64,000 nucleotides of DNA from Nocardia vinacea NBRC 16497 (GTDB taxonomy: Bacteria > Actinomycetota > Actinomycetes > Mycobacteriales > Mycobacteriaceae), in assembly GCF_000308835.1 (NCBI RefSeq), contig NZ_BAGN01000204.1, positions 20,459 through 84,458 on the forward strand. The letters run 5' to 3'. How positions within the stretch are numbered: position 1 is the first letter of the stretch; each line of letters begins with the position of its first letter. Position numbers and translations under genes: made by a program. Positions 41,816 through 50,532 of the stretch are shown here, piece after piece. Under the pieces are notes generated by a model. The model was not told the origin of the DNA. It saw nothing but the letters and a program-made list of their open reading frames with translations, and searched no databases.

Positions 41816-42883
41816 TCAGAACAGCGGATCGGCCGGCAGCCTTCGGGATTCACCGGCTACCGGGGTGGCATAGGTGTAGTCGAACAGGCTGGTGGGCTCC
41901 GGGTGTGGGCTGGCGTCGGCGAAGGCCACGGCGGCATCGACTCCTTCGCGCACCTCGGCTTCGATGACGGCGACGGTGTCCTTGTCGAGGACACCGGCGG
42001 CGATCAGCTCGCGCTCTAGCCGCGCGACCGGATCGGATTCGTGTGCGATCGAAACCGCTTCGGCGCTGCGGTATTTCGCGGGGTCGACCACCGAATGCCC
42101 CTTGAGTCGGTGGCTGACGGCCTCGAGCAGGGCTGGTTTTCCCTCCCGGCGGGCGGCCTCCACCAGCTCGGAGGCGATATCCCGCACCGCGAGTACGTCC
42201 GTCCCATCGACTCGTTCGCCGCGCATCCGGTACGCGCTGGCGCGTTTGTACAGGTCGGGTTCGGCGGAGGACTGTTCGACGGTGGTGCCCATGCCGGTCT
42301 GGTTGTTGATCACCACGAATACCACGGGCAGATGCCACAGTGCCGCGATATTCAGCGATTCGTGGAATGCCCCGATATTGGTTGTGCCGTCACCCATTTG
42401 GCAGACCACCACATCGTCGCCGCCACGGTAGTCGATAGCCAGTGCGGCGCCGACGGCCAATGGCAATTGGCCGCCCACGATGCCGTAGCCGCCGAGCAGT
42501 CGGGTCGCGGTGTCGAACATATGCATCGAGCCGCCCCACCCCTTCGAGGTGCCGGTGGATCGGCCGTAGAGTTCGGCCATCACCCGGCCGGGTTCGATGC
42601 CTTTGGCGATCGCGTAGCCATGTTCGCGGTAGTTGGTGAACAGGTAGTCGGTCGGGCGCATCGCCGCGGCGAGCCCGACGACGGTGGCTTCCTCGCCGAG
42701 GTTGAGATGGCAGTAGCCGCCGATCTTGGCCTGGGTGTAGCCCTGCGCGGTGCGCTCTTCGAAGCGGCGCACGAACAGCATGTCGCGGAAGTAGCCCCGC
42801 AAGGTGTCGGGATCGGTACCGGCGAATGCCTTACGGGCCGCGGCCTTCGACATGGTTTTACGGGGTGCGGTGGTCGTGGTCAC
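41816..42883 (-). CDS. 2-oxoacid/acetoin dehydrogenase E1 alpha subunit
   Basis: A 355-residue thiamine diphosphate-dependent alpha chain. The ThDP-binding motif is GDGTTNIGAFHESLNIAALW (GDG through NxA). Also present are HLNLGEEATVVGLAAA, YREHGYAIAKG and GSMHMFD, which are seen in AcoA/PdhA-type subunits. It begins with a basic TTTTAPRKTMSKAAARKA tail of no known role. It lies 9 bases after lpd, so the operon order is E3, E1-alpha, E1-beta, E2. Acetoin dehydrogenase is the best guess, but a pyruvate or branched-chain complex is possible. Confidence 0.92.
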   Translation of the reverse strand: MTTTTAPRKTMSKAAARKAFAGTDPDTLRGYFRDMLFVRRFEERTAQGYTQAKIGGYCHLNLGEEATVVGLAAAMRPTDYLFTNYREHGYAIAKGIEPGRVMAELYGRSTGTSKGWGGSMHMFDTATRLLGGYGIVGGQLPLAVGAALAIDYRGGDDVVVCQMGDGTTNIGAFHESLNIAALWHLPVVFVVINNQTGMGTTVEQSSAEPDLYKRASAYRMRGERVDGTDVLAVRDIASELVEAARREGKPALLEAVSHRLKGHSVVDPAKYRSAEAVSIAHESDPVARLERELIAAGVLDKDTVAVIEAEVREGVDAAVAFADASPHPEPTSLFDYTYATPVAGESRRLPADPLF

Positions 42884-42892
42884 GGTGGCTCC

Positions 42893-44347
42893 TCAGCGTT
42901 TGCGCGGCGCGATGTGTACGGGCAGTCCCAGGCCGGCCAGCGCCGCCTCCATGCCGATCTCGCCGAGGGTCGGGTGGGCGTGGATGGTGCCTGCCAGCTC
43001 GTCGAGCGTCGCCTCGAGTGAAATCGCCAGTGCGCCTTCGGTGATCAGGTCGCTGGCCGAGGGGCCGATGATGTGCACGCCGAGGACTTCCTGATGCTGT
43101 TGCCCGGCAACGATTTTCACGAATCCTTCGGTCTCGCCGAAGGTTTTGGCTCGACCCAGGGCCGCGAACGGGAAGCGCGCGGTGATCACCTCGTGCCCGG
43201 CGGCGCGGGCGGCGGGTTCGGTGAGTCCGACGCTGGCGATCTCCGGATGGGTGAAGGTGGCGGCGGGGATCACCGTGTAATCGATATGGGCCGGATGCCC
43301 GGCGATCACGTCGGCGGCGGTGAGGCCTTGATGGGAGGCGACGTGGGCGAGCAGCGCCCGACCGGTGACGTCGCCGATGGCGTACACGTGTGCGGTACCG
43401 GTACGCAACTGCTCGTCGACGGTGATGAATCCCCGGTCGTCGGTGGCGATGGCGGCAATGTCCAAGCCGAGGTCGGCGGTGTTGGGACGCCGCCCGACAC
43501 CGACCAGTACCACGTCGGCATCGAGCTCGCGCGCCCGCGGGCCGTCGACGGTCACTCGCAGTGCCTGATTCGACTCTTGTGCAATGGATTTCACCGTTGA
43601 CCCGGTGAGCACCGAAATGCCGCGCTTGCTGAAGGAGCGGCCCAGCGCGGACCCGATATCGGTGTCCTCCGCGGGAACGAGCCGGTCCTGCATTTCGACG
43701 ATCGTGACCTCGGCGCCGAAGGTGGCGAACAGGCTGGCCCATTCGGCGCCGACCGCACTGCCGCCGATGATCACCAGCCGCTTCGGCACCTCGGTCAACC
43801 CGAACGCGCCGTCGGAGGTGATCACCCCGGGCAGGTCGGCGCCGGGAATCGGCAGCCGAGCGGGCACCGAGCCGGTCGCGATGATCACATCGCGCGCACT
43901 GACCTGCCGGATCGGCGTGGTCGGGGCGGCGGCGTAGCGCGGGCCCTGCGGGCCGACGGGGGAGGGACCCACCTCGTGCACCTCGACGGTGGTGGGATCG
44001 ATGAAGCGGGCATGGCCCTCGATGACCGTCACTCCGTTGGCCGCGAGCAAACCCGCGACACCGTCGGTGAGTTCCTTGACGATGCCGTCCTTGCGCTGGC
44101 GCACAGCGGCGAAGTCGTAGCGCACGTTCTCGGCATAGACACCGAAATCCGCTGCGGTGCTGAGGGTCTGGAAAACCTCCGCGGATCGCAGCATGGCCTT
44201 GGTTGGAATGCAGCCCCAATTCAGGCAGACCCCGCCCGGCCGTTCCTTCTCCACCAGGGCGACCGTCAAGCCGTGCTGGGCCGCGCGGATGGCGGCGACA
44301 TAGCCGCCGGGGCCGCCGCCGACCACCAGAAGATCGAAGTCCGGCAC
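42893..44347 (-). CDS. lpdA: Dihydrolipoyl dehydrogenase (E3)
   Basis: A 484-residue flavoprotein disulfide reductase. It shows the FAD motif VVGGGPGGYVAA, the redox-active cysteines in GGVCLNWGCIPTK, a second Rossmann motif IIGGSAVGAEW for NAD, a FAD segment VYAIGDVTG and the C-terminal catalytic HAHPTLGEI. It reoxidises E2-bound dihydrolipoamide. The GTG start follows GAGGAG at suitable spacing, 20 codons inside a longer frame. It is the first gene of the E3-E1-E2 operon and lies downstream of the PucR-type regulator gene with a 155-base gap containing a palindrome. Confidence 0.95.
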   Translation of the reverse strand: MPDFDLLVVGGGPGGYVAAIRAAQHGLTVALVEKERPGGVCLNWGCIPTKAMLRSAEVFQTLSTAADFGVYAENVRYDFAAVRQRKDGIVKELTDGVAGLLAANGVTVIEGHARFIDPTTVEVHEVGPSPVGPQGPRYAAAPTTPIRQVSARDVIIATGSVPARLPIPGADLPGVITSDGAFGLTEVPKRLVIIGGSAVGAEWASLFATFGAEVTIVEMQDRLVPAEDTDIGSALGRSFSKRGISVLTGSTVKSIAQESNQALRVTVDGPRARELDADVVLVGVGRRPNTADLGLDIAAIATDDRGFITVDEQLRTGTAHVYAIGDVTGRALLAHVASHQGLTAADVIAGHPAHIDYTVIPAATFTHPEIASVGLTEPAARAAGHEVITARFPFAALGRAKTFGETEGFVKIVAGQQHQEVLGVHIIGPSASDLITEGALAISLEATLDELAGTIHAHPTLGEIGMEAALAGLGLPVHIAPRKR

Positions 44348-44408
44348 TCGTGGTGCTCCTCGTCTCGAACGATTTCGACTCGGCACTGGTATGGCGCGAG
44401 TCATCATC

Positions 44409-44421
44409 GACGAGTCTCGTC
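44409..44421. promoter_or_regulatory. Palindrome upstream of the lpdA-led operon
   Basis: GACGAG and CTCGTC form perfect six-base arms around one T, 62 bases before the lpdA start and just past the end of the PucR-type gene. It is a plausible regulator binding site for the dehydrogenase operon. Confidence 0.4.
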
Positions 44422-44502
44422 ACCACCAATCGCACAAACAATCACTCCGAAGCCCAGGAAATCGGTCTCGAAAATGGGCGCTGCGCCCAATTCCATGGGT
44501 GC

Positions 44503-45702
44503 CTATCGGTACTTCGACTCGCCGAGTTGGAGTGCCGCGAGTGCCAGGGACAGCTCCAGGTAGGAGCGTTGCCCCTCGAGCCGACGATCGAGCAGCGTCG
44601 AGATACGTTGCAGCCGGTTGATCACGGTATTGCGGTGGCAATGCAGACGCGGCGCGGCATTGGCCGCCGAGCAGTTCTCCGCCAGCCACACCGCAAGGGT
44701 CTGCAGCAGTGAGTCGCGCTCTTTGACCGGAAGCGCCAGCACCGGGCCGAGGGTTCGGGTGACCAGCAGTTCGGTCAGGTCGGGGGAGCGGACCAGCAGC
44801 GCCTCCGGATAGCGCTCGTCCAAGGCGACCAATCCCGTTGCCTCCCAGGGCATTGTCTGCATCGCTACGAGAGCCAGTGCATGTGCGGTATCGACATCCG
44901 CGAGTCCCGCGACAGCGGGCGAAACACCGGCCAGTCCGCGTATCTGGGGACGAAGATGAGCCAGTACGGTCGCGCTGTCGTGACGGGCCAGTGAAACGAG
45001 CCCGATCGTGGCATCCACCCGGTCATGCCATACCGAGCGAATCCCCAACGCGCCCAACGCGGCCTCGGCGCCCGTGCGCAGCGGCCGTCCCTCACCGCCG
45101 CGGACCGCGACCACCAGATACGCACCTTGGACGGGCAGATTCAGCTCGCGCGCCACCCGCGCGGCGAAGGTCGCATCATGAGCACGCCCGGCGAGCAGAT
45201 CCTCGATCAGCGCATGCCTGCGTCGTTCGTCGCGGCGCACCTGTTCGAGTTCGGCATTGCGATAGGAGGTGACCAACGACGAGGACAACCCATCGATCAC
45301 CGTCCACATCGCGGTACCGGCTTCGCGGACTTCTCTCGCGTCGATCGCGTCGGCCCTGTCCAGCAACGCCTCCCACACGATCCCGCCGCCGAGCCGGAAT
45401 GTGCGCAACATCGCCTCCAACGGCACCGCTTGTGCTGCGCGATGCCTGCCGATCGCAGCGGCCACATCATCGTGTTCGGGATCGGTCGCCGCCCCGCCGA
45501 GCAGATCCAAAATCCGGGTCAGATATTGCCGACAGCCTTCCCGTAACTCCTCGCGCGGCACCGAGGTGTAATCAGTCCACTCCGGGTTATCGGTGAAAAT
45601 CGCCGACAGCAATCGCCGGGTCAGCACGGGAATCTCCGCCCGGCAGGCCGCGGCCAACTTCCGCGTACCCGCTGTGGCGACCGGATGCTGGGGTGTAGCC
45701 AT
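44503..45702 (-). CDS. PucR/CdaR-type helix-turn-helix regulator
   Basis: A 399-residue protein with an N-terminal RsbT-co-antagonist/PucR-like helical region (GCRQYLTRILDLLGG, AVPLEAMLRTFRLGGGIVWE), a central GGDEF-like sensor segment and a C-terminal HTH_30: LAENCSAANAAPRLHCHRNT then VINRLQRISTLL. Proteins of this type activate catabolic genes in response to a small ligand. Position just upstream of, and codirectional with, the lpdA-led operon makes it the likely regulator. Start is the ATG giving MATPQHP. Its own promoter faces the broken MarR gene. Confidence 0.85.
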   Translation of the reverse strand: MATPQHPVATAGTRKLAAACRAEIPVLTRRLLSAIFTDNPEWTDYTSVPREELREGCRQYLTRILDLLGGAATDPEHDDVAAAIGRHRAAQAVPLEAMLRTFRLGGGIVWEALLDRADAIDAREVREAGTAMWTVIDGLSSSLVTSYRNAELEQVRRDERRRHALIEDLLAGRAHDATFAARVARELNLPVQGAYLVVAVRGGEGRPLRTGAEAALGALGIRSVWHDRVDATIGLVSLARHDSATVLAHLRPQIRGLAGVSPAVAGLADVDTAHALALVAMQTMPWEATGLVALDERYPEALLVRSPDLTELLVTRTLGPVLALPVKERDSLLQTLAVWLAENCSAANAAPRLHCHRNTVINRLQRISTLLDRRLEGQRSYLELSLALAALQLGESKYR

Positions 45703-45774
45703 ACCAGTCGACGCTACTCAGTGCCGTTGCGGCGTCGATATGCGACACCGTCCCAATAGATTTCGTTGACGGGT

Positions 45775-46181
45775 TCAGGGGTGGGTGGTTGTCTCGTCGG
45801 CGAGGCGTTGCAGGTAGGCGGCGGATTGGCGGTGGTCGCGTTCGTGCCAGGACGTGGTTGGTTGATCGAAGCATCGGCGTTGCCAGTCGCAGGATCCGGC
45901 GAGCAGGTCTCGACCGTTGTCGGTGAGTTTCAAGACCACTCGTCGCCGGTCATGGGCGGAGTCGACGCGGGTGAGGTAACCGGCCGCGACGGCATCGCGG
46001 ACCATGCGGCTGGCGCCGGAGTGATCCAGGCCGAGTTGATCGGCGACGGTCGAGACGGTGGCTTGGTCGGAATCCGCAGCCCGGCCGTGACTGCTTCGAC
46101 GACCTGGATGTGCTGGACCTGGCTCAGGTCGTGGTCGGGGGCTGCCGCGGTGTCGGTCAGGGGCTGCACCGATTGTCGAAA
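45775..46181 (-). pseudogene. MarR-type regulator, frameshifted and 5'-truncated
   Basis: Minus-strand frames carry most of a MarR protein. One frame reads SQVQHIQVVEAVTAG; a second, starting near 46080, reads ADSDQATVSTVADQLGLDH then SGASRMVRDAV and continues through the wing (SAHDRRRVVLKLTDNGRDLL) to a proper stop. The two are out of register by one or two bases, so a frameshift exists near 46080. The N terminus is missing beyond FRQSVQ, where the opposite-strand VOC fragment begins. A sequencing error could explain the frameshift but not the lost 5' end. Confidence 0.6.
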
Positions 46182-46316
46182 TGGCCTGCTGTCGATTACG
46201 GTTCCGGCCCCGGGAACGGCTGGGATCGGGAGATCAACCACCTCGCTGGCGGGCGAGGGGTATATGTTCGCGACCCCGACGGCCACAGCTACGAACTGTT
46301 CACGGCTGTTCCCTGA
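46179..46316 (+). pseudogene. VOC/glyoxalase-family C-terminal remnant
   Basis: The plus strand encodes KWPAVDYGSGPGNGW, then DREINHLAGGRGVYV and RDPDGHSYELFTAVP before a stop. The GRGVYVRDPDGHSYEL part is the usual end of glyoxalase/VOC proteins, with the metal-ligand Glu. Everything before it is absent and no start is present. It abuts the MarR remnant on the other strand, so a deletion between two divergent genes removed both 5' ends. Confidence 0.6.
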
Positions 46317-46493
46317 ACCTCGAAGTCCGACCGCTTTTCGCCAGCCGCAGCCATGGACCTATCCGGTAACCAGGAATACGCTGAAGTTTGCCAAATGTTC
46401 TGCGTCCCGATCTACCCCACTCTGGGGCGTCGTATCTCGGACGCCCGGGCTTCGCTGATGCGTTTGGGTGTCGAGGCGAGCAAGGAGTGAGCC

Positions 46494-47156
46494 GTGAAAG
46501 GTGGAGGAAGAATTGCCATAGGGGTGGGGATTGGGTACGTGCTCGGGCGCACGCGCAAGATGCGGTTCGCGTTGGCGCTGGCGGGGGCGGCGATGTCGAG
46601 GCGGTCGTCGGGAATGCCTGCGGAACTGCTCGAGCGGGGCACATCGTTGCTCAAATCGTCGCAGGAGCTGACCCAGATCACCGATACCGTCAAGGGTGAG
46701 TTGGTGGGCGCTGTGCGGTCCGCCGCGGTCACCGCGGCCAGCAACCGCATCGACGCGCTCAACGCCCGGTTGCAGCAGCGCGCGGAACCCGAGGCACTGG
46801 AGGACCGAGGCGAGTCGCGGGAGCCGGATTCGGCCGAGGACGCACGGCCCGAGGACGAGTTGGCCGAAGAAGAAGCCGCTGAGGAAGAACCGGCCGAGGA
46901 CGACGAAGGCGGCGAGGACGAGTACGACGAGGACGATTCCGACCGAGCCCGAGCCGAGGAGGACGAGGACGCCGAGCGGACCAGCGCGCGGCCGCGGGCA
47001 CGCCGGACGCGTACGGCCGGGCGAAGGACGGGCACCCGGACCACGGACCGTGCGCCCAGCTCCGCCGAGCGTAAGACACCCTCGGCGCGCCGACGCCGTA
47101 GTCGTGTCGATGCCGACGAAGCCGACGAAGCGCCCGTGCGACGCACGAGGAGATGA
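46494..47156 (+). CDS. GvpY-position protein, acidic then basic tail
   Basis: A 220-residue protein opening the gas-vesicle operon. It begins with a short hydrophobic Gly-rich stretch (GRIAIGVGIGYVLGRTRK) and a helical QELTQITDTVKGELVGAV region. Then comes a long acidic run (EEEAAEEEPAEDDEGG), and finally an Arg-rich tail (TRTAGRRTGTRTTDR). In streptomycete-type gvp clusters an unassigned protein (GvpY) occupies a similar place before an SRPBCC protein, so this name is positional. AAGGAG precedes the GTG. The stop overlaps the next start (ATGA). Function in vesicle formation is unknown; the polyampholyte tail suggests an interaction or condensate-forming role. Confidence 0.65.
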   Translation: MKGGGRIAIGVGIGYVLGRTRKMRFALALAGAAMSRRSSGMPAELLERGTSLLKSSQELTQITDTVKGELVGAVRSAAVTAASNRIDALNARLQQRAEPEALEDRGESREPDSAEDARPEDELAEEEAAEEEPAEDDEGGEDEYDEDDSDRARAEEDEDAERTSARPRARRTRTAGRRTGTRTTDRAPSSAERKTPSARRRRSRVDADEADEAPVRRTRR

Positions 47157-48382
47157 AACCGATGGCGGCCAAGACACTGCGTGATGCGACGACCGGAGTC
47201 GGCAAGAAGGCCGCCGACTCCGCGAGCCGGGCCACTAAAGCCGCGACCGGGGCTGGATCGACCATCCAGCGGAAGGCCCAACAAGCCGTCCCGAGCAGCC
47301 CCTTGCAGCAATCGGTGCAGAATCTCACCGCGACCCTGGCCGAACGCGCGGCTGCCGGGCTCTCGGGGAAGGTATCGAAGGCCGCCGACCGGCTGAATCA
47401 ATACGCTGAAGACGGTGGGGGAAATCTACTTTCGGCGATAACGGGAGTGGAAAAACTCAGCCAAGGCGCCTCGCCGCTGCGAGCGACGATGAGTGCGGGC
47501 ATGGAAAAGCTGAAGCACTCCGTCCGCGGCAACTTCGAAACGCTCAAGGAGTCGGTGACCGGCGGCAAGGGCAAGGGGGGCGGCAAGAAGCGGAAACCGA
47601 CCAATATCGTCGAGCAACTCGATCTCGGAGTTCCGATCGACCTCGTCTATGACCAGTGGACCCAATTCGCGGACTTTCCGAAGTTCACCAAGAAGGTCGA
47701 GCAGGTCGAGCAGGTCGCCGACGAGAAACTCACCTGGACCGGCAAGGTGTTCTGGTCCAGGCGGACTTGGAAATCCACGATCCTCGAGCAGGTGCCTTTC
47801 GAGCGAATCGTCTGGCGCTCTTCAGGCGCCAAGGGCTACATCGACGGCGCGGTGAGTTTTCACGAGATCACACCGGATCTGACCCGCATCCTCGTGGTGC
47901 TCGAGTACCAACCCAACGGCGTCTTCGAGAAGACAGCCAACCTGTGGCGCGCGGCCGGTCGCCGATGCCGCTTGGAGCTCAAGCACTTCGAGCGGCACGT
48001 CATGACCGAGGCTGTGCTGCACCCCGACGACATCGTGGGCTGGCACGGTGAGATCCACGACAGCAAAGTCGTCAAGGACGACGAGACCGCACGGCGCGAG
48101 GAACAGGAGAACGCCGAGGCCGAAACTGCGGACGAAGAAGATCGAGAAGAAGAGGAACCGAAGGACGAGTCCGACGAAGAGGAACTGAAAGACGAGTCCG
48201 ACGAAGAGGAGCCAAAAGACGAGTCCGACGAAGAGGAACCGAAAGACGAGTCCGACGAGTACGACGAGGACGAGCAAGACGAGGACGAGCAGACCGCACC
48301 CGCGCCGCCCCGCCGTCGATCGGGCTCGCAGCGCCGCACCACAGCGGCCCGCCGGTCGAGCGAGAGGAAAGCACGAACATGA
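47153..48382 (+). CDS. GvpZ-like SRPBCC protein with acidic repeat tail
   Basis: A 409-residue protein. Residues about 1-150 are Ala/Lys-rich helical. An SRPBCC domain follows (NIVEQLDLGVPIDLVYDQWT, FADFPKFTKKVEQVEQV, RIVWRSSGAKGYIDGAV). The last 100 residues contain four exact-type nine-residue repeats (EEPKDESDE) and an Arg-rich end. SRPBCC proteins (GvpZ) occur at this place in actinobacterial gas-vesicle clusters; their role there is not established. The start and stop overlap those of its neighbours. The alternative reading is a general membrane-associated cyclase-like protein captured by the operon. Confidence 0.75.
   Translation: MKPMAAKTLRDATTGVGKKAADSASRATKAATGAGSTIQRKAQQAVPSSPLQQSVQNLTATLAERAAAGLSGKVSKAADRLNQYAEDGGGNLLSAITGVEKLSQGASPLRATMSAGMEKLKHSVRGNFETLKESVTGGKGKGGGKKRKPTNIVEQLDLGVPIDLVYDQWTQFADFPKFTKKVEQVEQVADEKLTWTGKVFWSRRTWKSTILEQVPFERIVWRSSGAKGYIDGAVSFHEITPDLTRILVVLEYQPNGVFEKTANLWRAAGRRCRLELKHFERHVMTEAVLHPDDIVGWHGEIHDSKVVKDDETARREEQENAEAETADEEDREEEEPKDESDEEELKDESDEEEPKDESDEEEPKDESDEYDEDEQDEDEQTAPAPPRRRSGSQRRTTAARRSSERKART
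48152..48259 (+). repeat. Four 27-bp tandem repeats in the gvpZ-like gene
   Basis: Four consecutive units encode EEPKDESDE or EELKDESDE with only synonymous or single-residue changes. The array is in frame and adds a strongly acidic, probably disordered tail. Confidence 0.9.
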
Positions 48383-48783
48383 CCATCGAACCCGCAGGCG
48401 GTGGCGGAGCCGGCACGATGGCGCGCCCGAATTCCTCCAGCCTCGCCGACGTTGTAGACACGATTCTCGACAAAGGACTGGTCATCGACGCGTTCGCGCG
48501 CGTGTCGTTGGTCGGCATCGAATTGGTGACCATTGACGCCCGCGTCGTCGTGGCCAGCGTCGACACGTATCTACGCTTTGCCGAGGCCGTCAACCGGCTC
48601 GAAATTTCCACCAGTGAACCGAAGGGCTTGACCGATATCGTCGGCGACGTCACCGAGGGCGCGAGCAAGCACAAGACCAAGGGTGCGCTCGAGGCGGCAG
48701 GTGAGAAGGTGAAGGGCTTCCTCGACGACGTCGAGGACAAGCGCCGAACAGCACCCCGGTCTTCGCGGCGCAGGGAGGAATAA
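48379..48783 (+). CDS. gvpA: Gas vesicle structural protein GvpA
   Basis: A 134-residue protein with the GvpA/GvpJ core SSLADVVDTILDKGLVIDAF followed by ARVSLVGIELVTIDARVV and ASVDTYLRFAEAVNRL. This hydrophobic beta/alpha core forms the ribs of the vesicle shell. A longer-than-usual soluble tail (KGLTDIVGDVTEGASKHK and onward) follows the core. Three GvpA-family genes occur here; this one best matches the major shell type by its VSLVGIELVTIDARVV core. It overlaps its neighbours at both ends. Confidence 0.85.
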   Translation: MTIEPAGGGGAGTMARPNSSSLADVVDTILDKGLVIDAFARVSLVGIELVTIDARVVVASVDTYLRFAEAVNRLEISTSEPKGLTDIVGDVTEGASKHKTKGALEAAGEKVKGFLDDVEDKRRTAPRSSRRREE

Positions 48784-49541
48784 TGGCTACCGGCCACGCC
48801 CTATACGTCTACGGAATCGTCCCCGCCGATGTGGAAGCGCAGCCGCATGCCAGTGGTGTCGGTGATCCCCCCGGCGAAGTCGCAGTGGTGCGACACGGCG
48901 AGATCGCCGCGCTGGTCAGTGACATCGCCACCGATCGCCGGCTCGGCGATCCCGATGATCTCGCCGCACACGCCAAGCTGCTGGACGAGTCGGCGGCCGT
49001 GGTTCCGGTGCTGCCGCTGCGCTTCGGCGCGGTGATGACCGATGCGGAGGCGGTGGAGAACGAGCTGCTCGGGGAACACGAGGACGAATTCCGTGCCGCG
49101 CTGGCGGAACTGGAGGGGCGTGCGCAGTTCGTGATCAAGGGGCGCTACGTCGAGAATGCCGTCCTGCGTGAACTCGTCGACGAGAACGCCGAAGTCGCCC
49201 GGCTGCGCGAGGAGATCCACGACAAACCCGAAGACGCCACCCGCGATGCCCGAATCGCACTGGGGGAAATGATCAACCAGGCGATCGAAGCCAAACGCGC
49301 CGAGGACACCCGCAGGGTGATTTCCGAACTCGAGGAGTTCGACCCGCTCGTCAACCAACGCCAGCCCACCCACGAGGAGGACGCCGTGCACGTCGCGGTT
49401 CTGGTCGACGTGAGTCGGCAAGGCGATCTGGAGGATGTGCTGCGCCGGCTCGCCAGGGACTGGGACGACCGGGTCGAACTGACCTTGCTCGGACCGATGG
49501 CAGCCTACGACTTCGTGACCAAGCAGGCACCCGAGAGCTGA
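48783..49541 (+). CDS. gvpF: Gas vesicle protein GvpF/GvpL family
   Basis: A 252-residue member of the GvpF/L family. It has the N-terminal ALYVYGIVPADVEA, central VVPVLPLRFGAVMTDAEAVE and later RAQFVIKGRYVEN, all family features. GvpF contacts GvpA during shell nucleation. The stop of gvpA shares a base with its ATG. A second family member lies downstream, so F and L names follow operon order. Confidence 0.88.
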   Translation: MATGHALYVYGIVPADVEAQPHASGVGDPPGEVAVVRHGEIAALVSDIATDRRLGDPDDLAAHAKLLDESAAVVPVLPLRFGAVMTDAEAVENELLGEHEDEFRAALAELEGRAQFVIKGRYVENAVLRELVDENAEVARLREEIHDKPEDATRDARIALGEMINQAIEAKRAEDTRRVISELEEFDPLVNQRQPTHEEDAVHVAVLVDVSRQGDLEDVLRRLARDWDDRVELTLLGPMAAYDFVTKQAPES

Positions 49542-49544
49542 ACC

Positions 49545-49802
49545 ATGGGTCTGGTCTCAGCGATCTTTTCGTTGCCCCTCGCACCGGTGCGCGGCGTGAT
49601 CTGGCTGGGCGAGCTGATCCAGGACCAGGTAGAGCAGCAGCTACAAAGTCCCGCGGCAGTGCGGCGCGACCTCGAGGAGATCGATGAGGCCGCCGCGGCC
49701 GGTCGCCTGTCCGAAGAAGAGCGGAAACAAGCGCAGCAAGCCGTCCTCGATCGCACACTCCCGTCCTCGGACGGCACGACGGCGACCAAACGGAAGGAGT
49801 GA
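49545..49802 (+). CDS. gvpG: Gas vesicle protein GvpG
   Basis: An 85-residue protein matching GvpG: hydrophobic start MGLVSAIFSLPLAPVRGVIW followed by LGELIQDQVEQQL and a charged coiled-coil-like end (DLEEIDEAAAAGRLSEEERK). It begins three bases after gvpF. GvpG is a small accessory shell or assembly protein. Confidence 0.85.
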   Translation: MGLVSAIFSLPLAPVRGVIWLGELIQDQVEQQLQSPAAVRRDLEEIDEAAAAGRLSEEERKQAQQAVLDRTLPSSDGTTATKRKE

Positions 49803-49807
49803 CTCGC

Positions 49808-50143
49808 GTGGCACGCATGACCACTCCGGAAAACCCTGAGGATGTCGACGCGGTGCCGGACGAACCGCCTCCCATCACCGCGGCGCAGGCCTCGGCCGCG
49901 GCAATCGAGATCCTCGTGGAACTGACCTCGAAGCATGTGGAGGGAGTCACCTCCATGGAGCCGATCGAGGACGGATGGCTGGTCGAGATGGAGGTGCTCG
50001 AGGATCGCCGCATCCCCTCATCGGGGGACATGCTGGCGCTCTACGAGCTCGAGCTCGATTTGGACGGAAATCTGCTGGCCTACCGCAGAACCAGGCGCTA
50101 CTACCGCGGTAGCACCGATATCGGCGGAAGAGCTCGATCATGA
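49808..50143 (+). CDS. gvpO: Gas vesicle protein GvpO
   Basis: A 111-residue protein with GvpO features: AAIEILVELTSKHVEGVTSM, WLVEMEVLEDRRIPSSGDML and the LYELELDLDGNLLAYRRTRR strand region. GvpO is required for vesicle formation in other organisms, with a possible regulatory role. The GTG eight bases after GGAAGGAG was chosen over a GTG that touches the gvpG stop but has no room for a ribosome site. It overlaps gvpJ at the 3' end. Confidence 0.85.
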   Translation: MARMTTPENPEDVDAVPDEPPPITAAQASAAAIEILVELTSKHVEGVTSMEPIEDGWLVEMEVLEDRRIPSSGDMLALYELELDLDGNLLAYRRTRRYYRGSTDIGGRARS

Positions 50144-50532
50144 CGGTGGTCGGAGGCCAGTCGTCGGCACCGCAGCCGTACGGTGGCGGACATCAGTCGA
50201 CGAATCTCGCCGACATCCTCGAACGGGTGCTCGACAAGGGCTTGGTGATCGCGGGCGACATCCAAGTGAATCTGCTCGATATCGAACTGCTCACGATCAA
50301 GCTGCGACTGGTCATCGCGTCCTTGGAGACGGCCAAGGCGGTGGGCATCGACTGGTGGGAGACCGACCCCTGGCTCAACAGCAAGGCCCACACGCTCGAG
50401 CGGCAGGATCACGATCTCGAACTGGAGAACCGGGAATTGCGCGATCGAATCGCCGAACTCGAGGCCGCAGGCAAGCGCCACCAATCCATCGAACGCCGCC
50501 GTGAACCCGAGGAATCGAGGGAGCGTGACTGA
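50140..50532 (+). CDS. gvpJ: GvpA-family protein, GvpJ type
   Basis: A 130-residue protein with a GvpA-like core: NLADILERVLDKGLVIAGDI followed by QVNLLDIELLTIKLRLVIAS. Then comes the WWETDPWLNS segment seen in GvpJ-type proteins. The C-terminal half is a charged coiled-coil-like helix (LERQDHDLELENRELRDRI). It likely shapes the conical ends or stabilises the shell. The ATG overlaps the gvpO stop. Confidence 0.82.
   Translation: MTVVGGQSSAPQPYGGGHQSTNLADILERVLDKGLVIAGDIQVNLLDIELLTIKLRLVIASLETAKAVGIDWWETDPWLNSKAHTLERQDHDLELENRELRDRIAELEAAGKRHQSIERRREPEESRERD

Noticed and set aside
42041..43021. Plus-strand frame opposite the E1-alpha gene
   Set aside because: Shadow frame; E1-alpha on the minus strand has the ThDP motif and operon context.
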